From contig JAPLPK010000235.1 of assembly GCA_026400275.1 (NCBI GenBank), positions 1 to 54,088 on the forward strand: a stretch of DNA of 54,088 bases, given 5' to 3'. Both the position numbers and the translations under genes were made by a program. The stretch comes from Burkholderiales bacterium. GTDB lineage: Bacteria > Pseudomonadota > Gammaproteobacteria > Burkholderiales > Burkholderiaceae_C. The notes under the pieces are model-generated. The model worked only from the letters and a program-made list of their open reading frames with translations, was not told the DNA's origin and ran no database searches. Below are positions 26,508 through 36,012 of this stretch, one piece after another (position 1 is the first letter of the stretch; the number at the start of each line of letters is the position of its first letter).

Positions 26508-27882
26508 ATATTTCCTTGGCGCTTTCGGTCATTTCGGTCGTTGCGGGCCGCTCGTACAAGTCTTGGCGCGTCAGCGGCAATGCCGTTTCTGCGCCGCGCC
26601 GTGATGCCAATATCTGGTAGATGCCCGTGCCACCGGCTTCAAACTCCAAAGCGCAGGCCGCCATATACAGGCGCCAGACTCGGAACGTGGGCTCGTCCAC
26701 CTGCTGCAGAGCGGCATCGCGGTTGGCTTCCAGCCGCTGCACCCAGTGCCGCAGCGTCAAAGCATAGTGGCGGCGCAGGGCTTCCACATCTTCGATTTCA
26801 AAACCCGCACGCTCCATACCCAACTGGATGTTGCTGACGCAGTCAAACTCCCCATCCGGGAACACGTAGCGGTTGATGAACTCGGTGGCCACCGTCTGGT
26901 TCCAGCCCTCTTCATCGTGCGTGATGCCGTGGTTCAAAAACAAGCCACCCGGCCGCAGCACCCTTTGCACCGTGGCCAGGTAGGTGGGCATATTGGCCAA
27001 GCCCACGTGCTCGAACATGCCTACGCTGGCCACCTTGTCATAAACAGCATGGCCTTGCAGGTCGCGGTAGTCGCGCAGCTCCACCGTCACCAGGTGCTGC
27101 AGGCCCTGCGCGGCAACGCGTGCACTGGCGTAGTCGAACTGTTGCTGGCTCAAGGTGATGCCGTGCGCATGCACGCCGTGGTGTTGCGCGGCCCAGCACA
27201 CCAGCGCCCCCCAGCCGCAACCGATGTCCAGCATGCGATCGTGGGGCTGCAGGCGTAGCTTGCGGCAGATGTGTTCTAGCTTGTTTCTCTGCGCCTGGTC
27301 TAGCGTGTCTTCCGGCGTCTCAAAGTACGCGCAGGAATACACCCGCTGCTCATCCAGCCACAGCCCATAAAAATCGTTGGAGACGTCGTAGTGGAAGGCA
27401 ATCGCCGCCTGGTCTGAGACCCTGGAGTGCTTGTGTGTGAACTTGTCCGCAATGCGTGACACCATGCCGCTCGAAGCCCTGGCCGGTGGCCCCGCATGCG
27501 CAGGCAAGCGCCGCGCCTCCAGTAGCAAAGAGAGCTTGTCGCGCCAAGGCAAGGCGAGCGCCTCAAAATGCCCCTTCAGCGCCAGGGCACTGTAGAGATC
27601 GCCCTCCACATCCACCTGGCCGCGAAAGTACGCGTCGGCCAGCAATACCGGGCTTTTGGCGGTAATCAGCTTGCGCAGCAACGCCGGGTCGCGCAGCACC
27701 AGCGTAAAGGCGGATGCTTCCACACCCAGTGTGTGCAGCCTGTCGTTCCACAGCCGCAAGCTGGCCTTGCCTTCAAAGCCGTGCAGCAAGCGCTCAAAAA
27801 TGCGGATGGCCAGATCGCAATGCGCCGTGGATTCGATTTGCGCGGGCGTGGGCATTGCACTGCGTAGCAGCGGCGCCGTCAT
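26488..27882 (-). CDS. cfa: Cyclopropane-fatty-acyl-phospholipid synthase family methyltransferase
   Basis: SAM-dependent enzyme of 464 residues, probably adding a methylene bridge to unsaturated acyl chains of phospholipids. Seen: an N-terminal lipid-binding domain (about 25-150, with SPVLLADAYFRGQVDVEG), SYDVSNDFY-like HYDVSNDFYGLWLD, ACAYF-like SCAYFE, the SAM loop LDIGCGWGAL and VGMFEHVG, and YVFPDGE. It has the length of the longer Cfa-like branch (E. coli Cfa is 382). AGGGG eight bases before ATG 27882 decides the start over one ten codons upstream. Leads a two-gene unit with the hydroxylase. Confidence 0.88.
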   Translation of the reverse strand: MTAPLLRSAMPTPAQIESTAHCDLAIRIFERLLHGFEGKASLRLWNDRLHTLGVEASAFTLVLRDPALLRKLITAKSPVLLADAYFRGQVDVEGDLYSALALKGHFEALALPWRDKLSLLLEARRLPAHAGPPARASSGMVSRIADKFTHKHSRVSDQAAIAFHYDVSNDFYGLWLDEQRVYSCAYFETPEDTLDQAQRNKLEHICRKLRLQPHDRMLDIGCGWGALVCWAAQHHGVHAHGITLSQQQFDYASARVAAQGLQHLVTVELRDYRDLQGHAVYDKVASVGMFEHVGLANMPTYLATVQRVLRPGGLFLNHGITHDEEGWNQTVATEFINRYVFPDGEFDCVSNIQLGMERAGFEIEDVEALRRHYALTLRHWVQRLEANRDAALQQVDEPTFRVWRLYMAACALEFEAGGTGIYQILASRRGAETALPLTRQDLYERPATTEMTESAKEIYGYFFT

Positions 27883-27984
27883 GTGGCTGCCCCTAATGCA
27901 CAGAGCGCACAAACCAGCGCGTAGATGCGGCCGTTTGGGCCGTAGTTATGTGATTGCGTGCACATAGGTGGCTTTGGCGCAGGC

Positions 27985-28560
27985 TTAGGCGGACGCCGTC
28001 TTGCCGGGCATCAGAGTCTGCTTCTGCACCCACGCGACGAAGTGGTCCATCCAGCTTTGCAAAAACTCTTTGCTTGCCGCGCCGATGTTGCCGTCTGCAT
28101 CGAATAGGCCCTCTTTGCCATGGACAAAGGCTTCAGGCTGGCCCATCACAGGCACATCGAGGTACGCCAGTATGTTGCGCAAATGCTGTTGTGCCATCGC
28201 CGTGCCAATAGCGCCCACCGATACGCCCAATACCCCTGCCGGCTTGCCGGGCCACGCGCTGTGGCCGTAGGGGCGGGACGCATGGTCAATCGCGTTCTTG
28301 AGCACGCCCGGGATGGAGCGGTTGTATTCCGGGGTGACAAACAGCAAGCCTTGCGAGGCCGCAATGTCTTGCTTCAACCGAATCACGGTATCGGCCTGCT
28401 GGGCATCGTCATCCTGGTCATACAGCGGCAAGTCGCCAATTTCCACTGGTTTGAACGAAAAATGGGGCGGCGCCAGCCGCACGATGGCGTTGGCCAACTG
28501 GCGGTTCAACGAGTCTTTGCGCAAGCTGCCAATAACGACTGCGATTTGAAAGTGCTGCAT
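27985..28560 (-). CDS. NADPH-dependent FMN reductase (ChrR/YieF-like)
   Basis: Flavodoxin-fold quinone, chromate or azo reductase of 191 residues. Seen: GSLRKDSLNRQLA phosphate-binding loop, TPEYNRSIPGVLKNAIDHASRP, and GVSVGAIGTAMAQQHLR, all typical of the YieF/ChrR group. CCAGGAG before the ATG at 28560 gives the start; the frame is open 34 codons further upstream without support. It is on the same strand as cfa but 102 bases ahead of it, so it may be a separate unit. The role is probably two-electron reduction of quinones and protection against oxidative stress. Confidence 0.88.
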   Translation of the reverse strand: MQHFQIAVVIGSLRKDSLNRQLANAIVRLAPPHFSFKPVEIGDLPLYDQDDDAQQADTVIRLKQDIAASQGLLFVTPEYNRSIPGVLKNAIDHASRPYGHSAWPGKPAGVLGVSVGAIGTAMAQQHLRNILAYLDVPVMGQPEAFVHGKEGLFDADGNIGAASKEFLQSWMDHFVAWVQKQTLMPGKTASA

Positions 28561-28696
28561 GGATAGCTCCTGGGTGGTTCGATAGCCCAAGGTACAAGCA
28601 GCACGCACTGCGGTCTGTGCGATAGACAACGTAGCGATGGCCGGTGGCGCGATATGGCGCAATATGGCGCTACGGGATAATTGGCCAAATTGTTCG

Positions 28697-28741
28697 CCGG
28701 CGCAATCAGCTCCTGCGCTGGCAGCTATGCTAAATGTAGCA
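28697..28741. repeat. Family-1 intergenic repeat
   Basis: CCGGCGCAATCAGCTCCTGCGCTGG then CAGCTATGCTAAATGTAGC, between the FMN reductase start and the LacI stop. Arms are imperfect compared with 25882. Confidence 0.6.
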
Positions 28742-28769
28742 ATGTCCCCAATCGAACATTACACCGGCG

Positions 28770-29765
28770 CTAGGCCGTGCCCCGCTCCACAATCGAAAAC
28801 CCGATGTCCACAATCGGCTCGGCAATCGCAATGCCATCGGCGCGGTCCACGATGTACTGGGCTGCCGTCTGGCCTATGCGCGTGCCGTCTATGCGCACGC
28901 TGGTCAGCGCAGGCTCCAGGCTGGCGGCGAACCCCACGTCGCCCAGGCCGACGATGGCCAGTTGGCCGGGCACGCTGATGCCACGGGTTTGCGCTTCGAT
29001 CAGCACGCCCAGGGCCAGCATGTCGGAGCTGCAAAACACGGCGTCGGGGGCCTCCGGGCGGCTGAGCAGCTCGGCCAGGCCGGCGCGGCCGGCGCCCAGG
29101 GTGGTGGGCGGCGGGGTGAGGTACACCGGCACATCGGTCTGCCAACCCAGGCTGCGTGCCATGCGCTGAAAGCCGCTGTTGCGGCGGCGTGCGCGCTCGT
29201 CGTCACCGCACATCAGGGCCGGCCGGCGGTAGCCGCGCTGGTGCAGATAGGCGCAGACCGCAGCGCCGATGTCTTCGTTTGAAAAGCCCACCAGCATGTC
29301 GATGGGCGTGGGCGTCAAGTCCCAGGTCTCGACCACCGGGATGCCGGACGCCAGCAACTGGCGCCGCCCGGCGGCCGAGTGCATGATGCCGGTGAGCACA
29401 ATGCCGTCAGGCCGGCGGCGGATGATGGCGTCCAGCAGCGCGTCTTCACGCGACTGCTCGTAGCCGCTCTGGCCAATCATCAGCTGGTAGCCCCGGGCGT
29501 CCAGCGCCTGGTTCAGCGACTGTATGGTTTCCTGGAACACCGGCCCCACCAGCGTGGGCAGCACCGCCGCCACCAGCCGGGCGCGCGACGAGCGCAGGCC
29601 ACCAGCCATGCCGTTGGGGATGAAGCCGGTGCGCTGCACCACCTCTTGTACCTTGGCCAGCGTGGTCGGCGACACCTGCTCAGGGTGGTTCAGCGCGCGC
29701 GACACCGTCATGGCGGAGACTCCAGCCAGGCGGGCAATATCGTGAACAGTCAGGGCTTGCGACAT
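28770..29765 (-). CDS. LacI-family transcriptional regulator (gluconate/glucarate type)
   Basis: Repressor of 331 residues. Seen: LacI helix-turn-helix TVHDIARLAGVSAMTVSRALNHPEQVS, hinge helix region with NGMAGGLRSSRARLVAAVLP, then a periplasmic-binding-like effector domain with VFCSSDMLALGVL and GLGDVGFAASLEPALTSVRID. The C-terminal part resembles GntR/GluR-type members. It faces the glucarate dehydratase gene across 176 bases that contain an 18-base palindrome suitable as its operator. It probably controls the dehydratase, the sugar importer and the glycosidase, with a sugar acid or sugar as inducer. Confidence 0.9.
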   Translation of the reverse strand: MSQALTVHDIARLAGVSAMTVSRALNHPEQVSPTTLAKVQEVVQRTGFIPNGMAGGLRSSRARLVAAVLPTLVGPVFQETIQSLNQALDARGYQLMIGQSGYEQSREDALLDAIIRRRPDGIVLTGIMHSAAGRRQLLASGIPVVETWDLTPTPIDMLVGFSNEDIGAAVCAYLHQRGYRRPALMCGDDERARRRNSGFQRMARSLGWQTDVPVYLTPPPTTLGAGRAGLAELLSRPEAPDAVFCSSDMLALGVLIEAQTRGISVPGQLAIVGLGDVGFAASLEPALTSVRIDGTRIGQTAAQYIVDRADGIAIAEPIVDIGFSIVERGTA

Positions 29766-29770
29766 GCCTT

Positions 29771-29788
29771 AATGATAACAATAACATT
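29771..29788. promoter_or_regulatory. Possible second LacI operator
   Basis: AATGATAACAATAACATT, imperfectly symmetrical, sharing the GATAACAA half with the palindrome at 29893. It lies five bases upstream of the lacI-type start codon, fitting autorepression. Confidence 0.4.
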
Positions 29789-29892
29789 CTTGGCAACGGA
29801 GTATTTTTAAACACGGGCTTACGTCCTACTCAATGAAGAATGCGGGTATACCCTCTATTTACAGCATTTTCCAGAAGCTATGCTTCGCTCAC

Positions 29893-29910
29893 TTTGTTAT
29901 CGATAACAAA
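29893..29910. promoter_or_regulatory. LacI-type operator palindrome
   Basis: Perfect 18-base palindrome TTTGTTATCGATAACAAA with the central CG typical of LacI/PurR-family sites. It lies 31 bases before the glucarate dehydratase start and 128 bases before the divergent lacI-type gene, where a bound repressor would block the rightward promoter. Confidence 0.75.
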
Positions 29911-29941
29911 CAACAATACCAACCCACCACATTCGCCGCCC

Positions 29942-31285
29942 ATGTCCACTCCGTCTTCACACTCCACGCCCCGCATTACCGAACTTCGCGTGATTCCCGT
30001 TGCCGGCCACGACGACATGCTGATGAACCTGTCGGGTGCGCACGGCCCGTTCTTCACCCGCAACATCCTGGTCCTGACCGACAACGCCGGGCGCACCGGC
30101 GTGGGCGAAGTGCCCGGCGGCGAAAAAATCCGCCAGACGCTGGAAGACGCCCGCGCCTTGATCGTCGGCCAGTCCATCGGCAACTACCAGGCCGTGCTGA
30201 ACGCCATGCGCAAGCAGTTTGCCGAGCGCGACAGCGGCGGGCGCGGCACCCAGACTTTCGACCTGCGCGTGGCCATCCATGCCGTCACCGCCGCCGAGTC
30301 GGCCCTGCTGGACCTGCTGGGCCAGCACCTGGAAGTGCCGGTTGCCGCCCTGCTGGGCGAAGGCCAGCAGCGTGACGCGGTGCAGATGCTGGGCTATTTG
30401 TTCTATGTGGGCGACGCCCAAAAAACCAACCTGGCCTACCGCACCGAGCCCGGTGCTGACAACGCCTGGTTCCGCGTGCGCCATGAAGAAGCCATGACGC
30501 CCCAAGCCATCGTGCGCCTGGCCGAAGCCGCGCAAGAGCGCTACGGCTTTCAGGACTTCAAGCTCAAGGGCGGCGTGCTGCCCGGCGACGAAGAAGTCGA
30601 TGCCGTGGTGGCACTGCACGAGCGGTTCCCCGAAGCCCGCGTCACGCTGGACCCCAACGGCGGCTGGCTGCTCAAGGACGCTATCCGCCTGGGCCAGCGC
30701 ATGCGCGGCGTGGTCGCATATGCCGAAGACCCCTGCGGTGCCGAAGGCGTGTACAGCGGCCGCGAAGTCATGGCCGAATTCCGCCGCGCCACCGGCCTGC
30801 CTACGGCCACCAACATGGTCGCCACCGACTGGCGCGAAATGGCCCACAGCCTGGCCTTGCAATCGGTAGACATTCCACTGGCCGACCCGCATTTCTGGAC
30901 CATGGCCGGCTCCGTGCGCGTAGCCCAGCTATGCCAGTCCTTCGGGCTGACATGGGGCTCGCATTCCAACAACCACTTCGACATCTCGCTGGCTATGTTC
31001 ACCCATGTGGGCGCAGCCGCACCGGGCAAGGTCACGGCCATCGACACGCACTGGATCTGGCAAGACGGCCAGCGCTTGACCAAAGAGCCGCTGCAGATCC
31101 AGGGCGGCTACGTGCAAGTGCCCAAGAAGCCCGGCCTGGGCGTGGAGCTGGACATGGTCGAGGTCGAAAAGGCCCACCAGCTGTACCTGCAGCACGGCCT
31201 GGGCTCACGCGACGACGCGCAGGCCATGCAGTTCCTGATCCCCGGCTGGAAGTTCGACAACAAGCGCCCGTGCATGGTGCGCTGA
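29942..31285 (+). CDS. gudD: Glucarate dehydratase
   Basis: Enolase-superfamily enzyme of 447 residues (E. coli GudD is 446) converting D-glucarate to 5-keto-4-deoxyglucarate. Seen: [14 protein letters not shown] and GVGEVPGGE of the lid domain, [13 protein letters not shown] with the catalytic Lys, DPNGGW and EDPC metal ligands, [10 protein letters not shown], and the His/Asp region DPHFWTM to [13 protein letters not shown]. The ATG at 29942 matches the family N-terminus ([14 protein letters not shown]); the frame is open upstream through the operator and cannot be coding there. The downstream enzymes for keto-deoxyglucarate are not in the window. Confidence 0.93.
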   Translation: MSTPSSHSTPRITELRVIPVAGHDDMLMNLSGAHGPFFTRNILVLTDNAGRTGVGEVPGGEKIRQTLEDARALIVGQSIGNYQAVLNAMRKQFAERDSGGRGTQTFDLRVAIHAVTAAESALLDLLGQHLEVPVAALLGEGQQRDAVQMLGYLFYVGDAQKTNLAYRTEPGADNAWFRVRHEEAMTPQAIVRLAEAAQERYGFQDFKLKGGVLPGDEEVDAVVALHERFPEARVTLDPNGGWLLKDAIRLGQRMRGVVAYAEDPCGAEGVYSGREVMAEFRRATGLPTATNMVATDWREMAHSLALQSVDIPLADPHFWTMAGSVRVAQLCQSFGLTWGSHSNNHFDISLAMFTHVGAAAPGKVTAIDTHWIWQDGQRLTKEPLQIQGGYVQVPKKPGLGVELDMVEVEKAHQLYLQHGLGSRDDAQAMQFLIPGWKFDNKRPCMVR

Positions 31286-31296
31286 AGGTTGTGACT

Positions 31297-31390
31297 CACC
31301 CCCAGGCTCCAGTGCTGCGCACTTTCCGCCAACCCCCTTGCAGGGGGCAACACCAGCAGCCTGGCAAAGCCAGTTCTGCGGTGTTCCTGG
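31297..31390. repeat. Family-2 intergenic repeat between gudD and the sugar-binding protein gene
   Basis: CACCCCCAGGCTCCAGTGCT, CGCCAACCCCCTTGCAGGGG, GCAACACCAGCAGCCTGGCA and GCGGTGTTCCTGG. Same block order as at 22765 and 53238. It breaks the rightward unit at the point where enzyme gene gives way to importer genes. Confidence 0.75.
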
Positions 31391-31474
31391 AAGGTGTGCG
31401 TTCTGCCTCTTGAGATCGTCGCCTGCGTCGAACTCTCCTTTTCATTCCTTCCCCCCTGAAAGAAAGCTGCTCCC

Positions 31475-32740
31475 ATGAAATCCACCACCTTGAAAGTTGC
31501 CCTGGGCGCTGGCCTGCTGGGCTTGGCCACCTTTGCGCTGGCCGACATCCGCGTCATGTGCTACCAGGACGGCATCGAATGCGATGTGACCGCCGACCTG
31601 ATCAAGCGCTACGAGAAGCAAAACCCCGGTGCCAAGGTGGCCCTGGACATCGTGCCCTACAAGACTGTGGTCGAGCAGCTGCCCATCCAGCTGGCCGCGG
31701 GCCAGGGCCCGGACATCGCCCGCGTGGCAGAAATCGGTGGCCTGTCGAAGAACTACATCGACATCGGCCCCTACCTGAAAGACCGCAAGTACTGGGAAAC
31801 CAACTTCGGTACCACCCTGCCCTGGATGCGCAACAAGGCGGGTGACAAGGGCATTTACGGCATGCTGTCGCAAATGACCATGACCGGGCCTTTCGTCAAC
31901 AAAACCTTGTTCGAACAGGCCAAGATCGCCCTGCCCGGCCCCAAAGCCACCTGGGACGAATGGGCCGACGCCACCCGCAAGGTCGCCAAAGCCACGCAAA
32001 CCCCGGCCGCCATGGCCTGGGACCGCTCGGGCCACCGCTTTGCCGGCCCGGCCATCAGCTATGGCGCCAAGATCTTCGATGCCAAGGGCAACCTGGCGCT
32101 GGACGACGGCTACAAGACCGCCGTGGGCAAGTTCGTCGCCTGGCATAAAGACGGCACTATGCTGAAGGACGTGTGGGGCGGCTCCGGCGGCTCCAGCTAT
32201 GCCGACACCGTGGGCGAGTTCAAGAACGGCCGCCTGGTGATGATCCTGTCCGGCTCGTGGCAGATCAACCGCATGCAAAAGGAAATCGGCAACGCCTTTG
32301 ACTGGGTGGCCGTGCCCAACCCCTGCGGCACCGCCGCCTGCAGCGGCATGCCCGGCGGCTCGGCCTGGGTTGCGCTGAAGACCACCAAGTCGCCCAAGGA
32401 AGTGGCGCAGTTCCTGGACTTCATGGCCCAAGAAGCCAACGTGGCCGAGTTCGCATCCCGCACCAACACCATTCCGGCCCACGCCGGCGTGGCCCAGCGT
32501 GGCCTGGCCTATACCAGCGCCGGCCCTGCGGCCAAGGCCGCGCTGACTGTCTTCACCAATGGCGCGCCCACCGTCGCACCTGCGGCCTACGCGCTGCAAG
32601 GCTACAAATACAACCGCGCCCTGATGCTGCCCACCGTGACCCGCGTGACGCAGGCCATCGTCGGCGAAATCAGCGTGGACGAAGCCATCACCAAGATCAG
32701 CGCAGACATGAACGAAGCCGTCAAGCAAGCCGAGAAGTAG
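31475..32740 (+). CDS. Sugar ABC transporter, periplasmic binding protein (MalE-like family 1)
   Basis: Solute-binding protein of 421 residues. Seen: signal peptide of about 23 residues (cleavage near ALA-DIR), LIKRYEKQNPGAKVALDIVPY, QLPIQLAAGQGPDIARVAE, and C-terminal LMLPTVTRVTQAIVGEIS, the architecture of family-1 sugar and glycerol-phosphate binding proteins. It leads a complete MalFGK-type importer followed by a GH31 glycosidase, so an oligosaccharide with an alpha-linked glucosyl or xylosyl unit is the best-supported ligand (inference). Confidence 0.9.
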   Translation: MKSTTLKVALGAGLLGLATFALADIRVMCYQDGIECDVTADLIKRYEKQNPGAKVALDIVPYKTVVEQLPIQLAAGQGPDIARVAEIGGLSKNYIDIGPYLKDRKYWETNFGTTLPWMRNKAGDKGIYGMLSQMTMTGPFVNKTLFEQAKIALPGPKATWDEWADATRKVAKATQTPAAMAWDRSGHRFAGPAISYGAKIFDAKGNLALDDGYKTAVGKFVAWHKDGTMLKDVWGGSGGSSYADTVGEFKNGRLVMILSGSWQINRMQKEIGNAFDWVAVPNPCGTAACSGMPGGSAWVALKTTKSPKEVAQFLDFMAQEANVAEFASRTNTIPAHAGVAQRGLAYTSAGPAAKAALTVFTNGAPTVAPAAYALQGYKYNRALMLPTVTRVTQAIVGEISVDEAITKISADMNEAVKQAEK

Positions 32741-32768
32741 CCAGCTGCTCCGCGCTGCGCCAGATGCC

Positions 32769-32818
32769 TTTTAGGCCTCCAGCGCTTATAAATACTGCGC
32801 AAGCAGCTATGAAATTTG
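32769..32818. repeat. Family-1 intergenic repeat between binding protein and permease genes
   Basis: TTTTAGGCCTCCAGCGCTTA, ATAAATACTGCGCAAGCAGC and TATGAAATTTGTAG. Reverse complement gives the ATAGCTGCTTGCGCAG form of the family. It lies in the 166-base spacer after the binding protein gene. Confidence 0.7.
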
Positions 32819-32906
32819 TAGTATTTGAATAGCCACCTCTGGGCGCTGCGCTGTTGCGCCTAGGGGCACAGCCTGCGCCAAGCGGGTGCTACTGGAGGGG
32901 ATATCC

Positions 32907-33896
32907 ATGTCCGTGTTTCTGCGCCTTCTAGGCTTGTTTTTCAACCTGTTCGAGCCGATCTTTCGGCTGGGCCAGAAATGGCTGGGCAACTCCCGCATAG
33001 GCTGGCTGTTTGTCGGGCCCAACCTGCTGGTGATCGGCGTGTTCACCTTTTTGCCCATCGTCATCAACCTGGTGTATGCGGCCACGGGCGGGGTGAACCT
33101 GCTGCCCACGCAGCGCCCGTTTGTGGGGGTAGAAAACTTCTCCATCCTGCTGGAATGCCGGGACTACATGGACCTGCAGACCTGCCGCACCGACATCTTC
33201 TGGCGCTCGATTCTGAACACCGTGAAGTTCAGCCTGATCCAGGTGGTGCTGATGGTGCTGTTCTCGCTGCTCACGGCCCTGGTGCTGAACCGCAAGATCA
33301 TCGGCCGGGGCTTCTGGCGCGGCGTGTTCTTCTACCCCGTACTGCTGTCGCCGGTGGTGGTGGCGCTGATCTGGAAATGGCTGCTGCAAAGCCAGGGCGT
33401 GTTCAACGCCGGCCTGGTGGCCATGGGCTCGCAACCCATGGACTGGCTGCTGGACCGGCACTGGGCCTTCTTCTGGGTGGTGGCCGTGTCCATATGGGCA
33501 CATATGGGCTTCTATACCCTGATCCTGCTGGCCGGGCTGCAAGCCATCCCTAAGGACGTGTACGAAGCCGCCGAGATGGACGCCGCACCGCCCTGGCGCG
33601 TGCTCACCCGCGTCACCCTGCCCCTGCTGATGCCCAACCTGATCGTGGTGCTGGTGCTGGTGATGATCCGCGCGGTGCAAAGCTTTGACGAAGTCTTCGT
33701 GCTGACCGGCGGCGGCCCGGGCTCCGCCACCACCTTCATCGTGCAGTACATCTACCAGACCGGTTTTGCCGAGCAGATCCACCTGTACGGCCTGGCCGCC
33801 GCCGCCTCGCTGATCCTGGCCGTGGGCCTGATGGCACTGACGCTGATGCAGCTGCGCCTGTCCAAGGCCAGCGAAGCCGGCAAGACCAAAAAATAA
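32907..33896 (+). CDS. Sugar ABC transporter permease (MalF-like)
   Basis: Inner-membrane permease of 329 residues. Seen: six or seven transmembrane segments starting at WLFVGPNLLVIGVFTFLPIV, and the EAA docking loop EAAEMDAAPPWRVLTRVTLP. GGAGGGGATATCC immediately before the ATG at 32907 decides against an in-frame GTG seven codons upstream. An amphipathic N-terminal segment (about 1-30, FLRLLGLFFNLFEPIF) precedes the first conserved helix. Pairs with the permease at 33915. Confidence 0.9.
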   Translation: MSVFLRLLGLFFNLFEPIFRLGQKWLGNSRIGWLFVGPNLLVIGVFTFLPIVINLVYAATGGVNLLPTQRPFVGVENFSILLECRDYMDLQTCRTDIFWRSILNTVKFSLIQVVLMVLFSLLTALVLNRKIIGRGFWRGVFFYPVLLSPVVVALIWKWLLQSQGVFNAGLVAMGSQPMDWLLDRHWAFFWVVAVSIWAHMGFYTLILLAGLQAIPKDVYEAAEMDAAPPWRVLTRVTLPLLMPNLIVVLVLVMIRAVQSFDEVFVLTGGGPGSATTFIVQYIYQTGFAEQIHLYGLAAAASLILAVGLMALTLMQLRLSKASEAGKTKK

Positions 33897-33914
33897 AACA
33901 AAAAGGACATTCCA

Positions 33915-34970
33915 ATGGCCAACTTTCTTACCCGCACCCGCGGCGGCGCCCATGGTGGCAGCCGCCTGCACTGGACCGACTGGCTCTCCTACGCCTACCT
34001 GGTGGCAGGCCTGGTGGTCATGTTCGGCCCCGTGCTGTGGCTGGTGATGTCGTCCTTCAAAACCGAAAGCGCGCTGACCCAGTTCCCGCCCAGCTTCCTG
34101 CCCTATAGCCAGAAAGAGGTGGTGGTGGCCGGCTACGACAAGCCCCTGCCCATCTTCCGCGCCAAGGACGAGAGCGGCAAAACCCGCGAGCTGGCCCAGG
34201 TGCGCCGCATCGGCATCATCGCCACCATGGTGGACCCGGCCCAGCCGGAAACGGAAATCAAGGTCAACATCAACGACCGCAAGCCCTTGAATGAGCTGAA
34301 GTTTGCCAGCGGCAACTACACAGAGCTGTTCGGCAAGTTCGCCTTTGGCACCTATTTGTGGAACAGCGTGTTCATCACCGTGGTGGCGACTATCCTCACG
34401 CTGCTGTTCAACTCTATGGCTGCCTTCGCGCTGTCCAAGTACCAGTTCCGTGGGCAGAAGACAGTGTTTGTGCTGATCATCGCCACGCTGATGATTCCGC
34501 CCACCATCATCCTGGTGCCGGCCTTTCTGGTGATCTCGGGCCTGAACCTGCTGAACAACCTGTGGGGCGTGATCCTGCCCGCTATCGCCACGCCCACCGG
34601 CGTATTCCTGCTGCGCCAGTACATGCTGACCATTCCAGACGAGCTGCTGGAGGCCGCGCGCATGGACAACGCCAGCGAATGGCGCATCTACTGGAAGATC
34701 ATCCTGCCGCTGGCCGCACCCGCCATGGCGGTGCTGGCCATCTTCTCCTTCATGTGGCGCTGGAACGACTTCCTGTGGCCGCTGATCGTGCTGTCCAAGT
34801 CGGAGAACTTCACCCTGCAGCTGGCGCTGAACGCCTTCCAGGGCGAGCTAAACACCCAGTGGCATTACCTGCTGGCCATGACGGTGATCACCCTCATCCC
34901 GATCAGCCTGGTCTTCACCTTTTTGCAGAAATACATCACCACTGGCATTGCCGGTGCCGGTGTGAAGTAA
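33915..34970 (+). CDS. Sugar ABC transporter permease (MalG-like) with enlarged periplasmic loop
   Basis: Inner-membrane permease of 351 residues; MalG-type partners are usually about 280. Seen: first helix around 30-50, then a periplasmic segment from about 60 to 135 (containing PLPIFRAKDESGKTREL and ETEIKVNINDRKPL) before helix 2 (WNSVFITVVATILTLLF), and the docking loop EAARMDNASEWRIYWKIILP. The extra 60 or so periplasmic residues account for the length and could contact the binding protein. AAAGGACATTCCA precedes the ATG. Confidence 0.9.
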   Translation: MANFLTRTRGGAHGGSRLHWTDWLSYAYLVAGLVVMFGPVLWLVMSSFKTESALTQFPPSFLPYSQKEVVVAGYDKPLPIFRAKDESGKTRELAQVRRIGIIATMVDPAQPETEIKVNINDRKPLNELKFASGNYTELFGKFAFGTYLWNSVFITVVATILTLLFNSMAAFALSKYQFRGQKTVFVLIIATLMIPPTIILVPAFLVISGLNLLNNLWGVILPAIATPTGVFLLRQYMLTIPDELLEAARMDNASEWRIYWKIILPLAAPAMAVLAIFSFMWRWNDFLWPLIVLSKSENFTLQLALNAFQGELNTQWHYLLAMTVITLIPISLVFTFLQKYITTGIAGAGVK

Positions 34971-34991
34971 ACCTTTTATAGGACGTATTCC

Positions 34992-35993
<1,002 letters not shown>

Positions 35994-36012
35994 CCCCAAA
36001 TTCCATCCGACC

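Noticed and set aside
31442-32728. A 428-codon frame antisense to the sugar-binding protein gene
   Set aside because: Glycine/histidine/valine-rich shadow composition and no initiation site.
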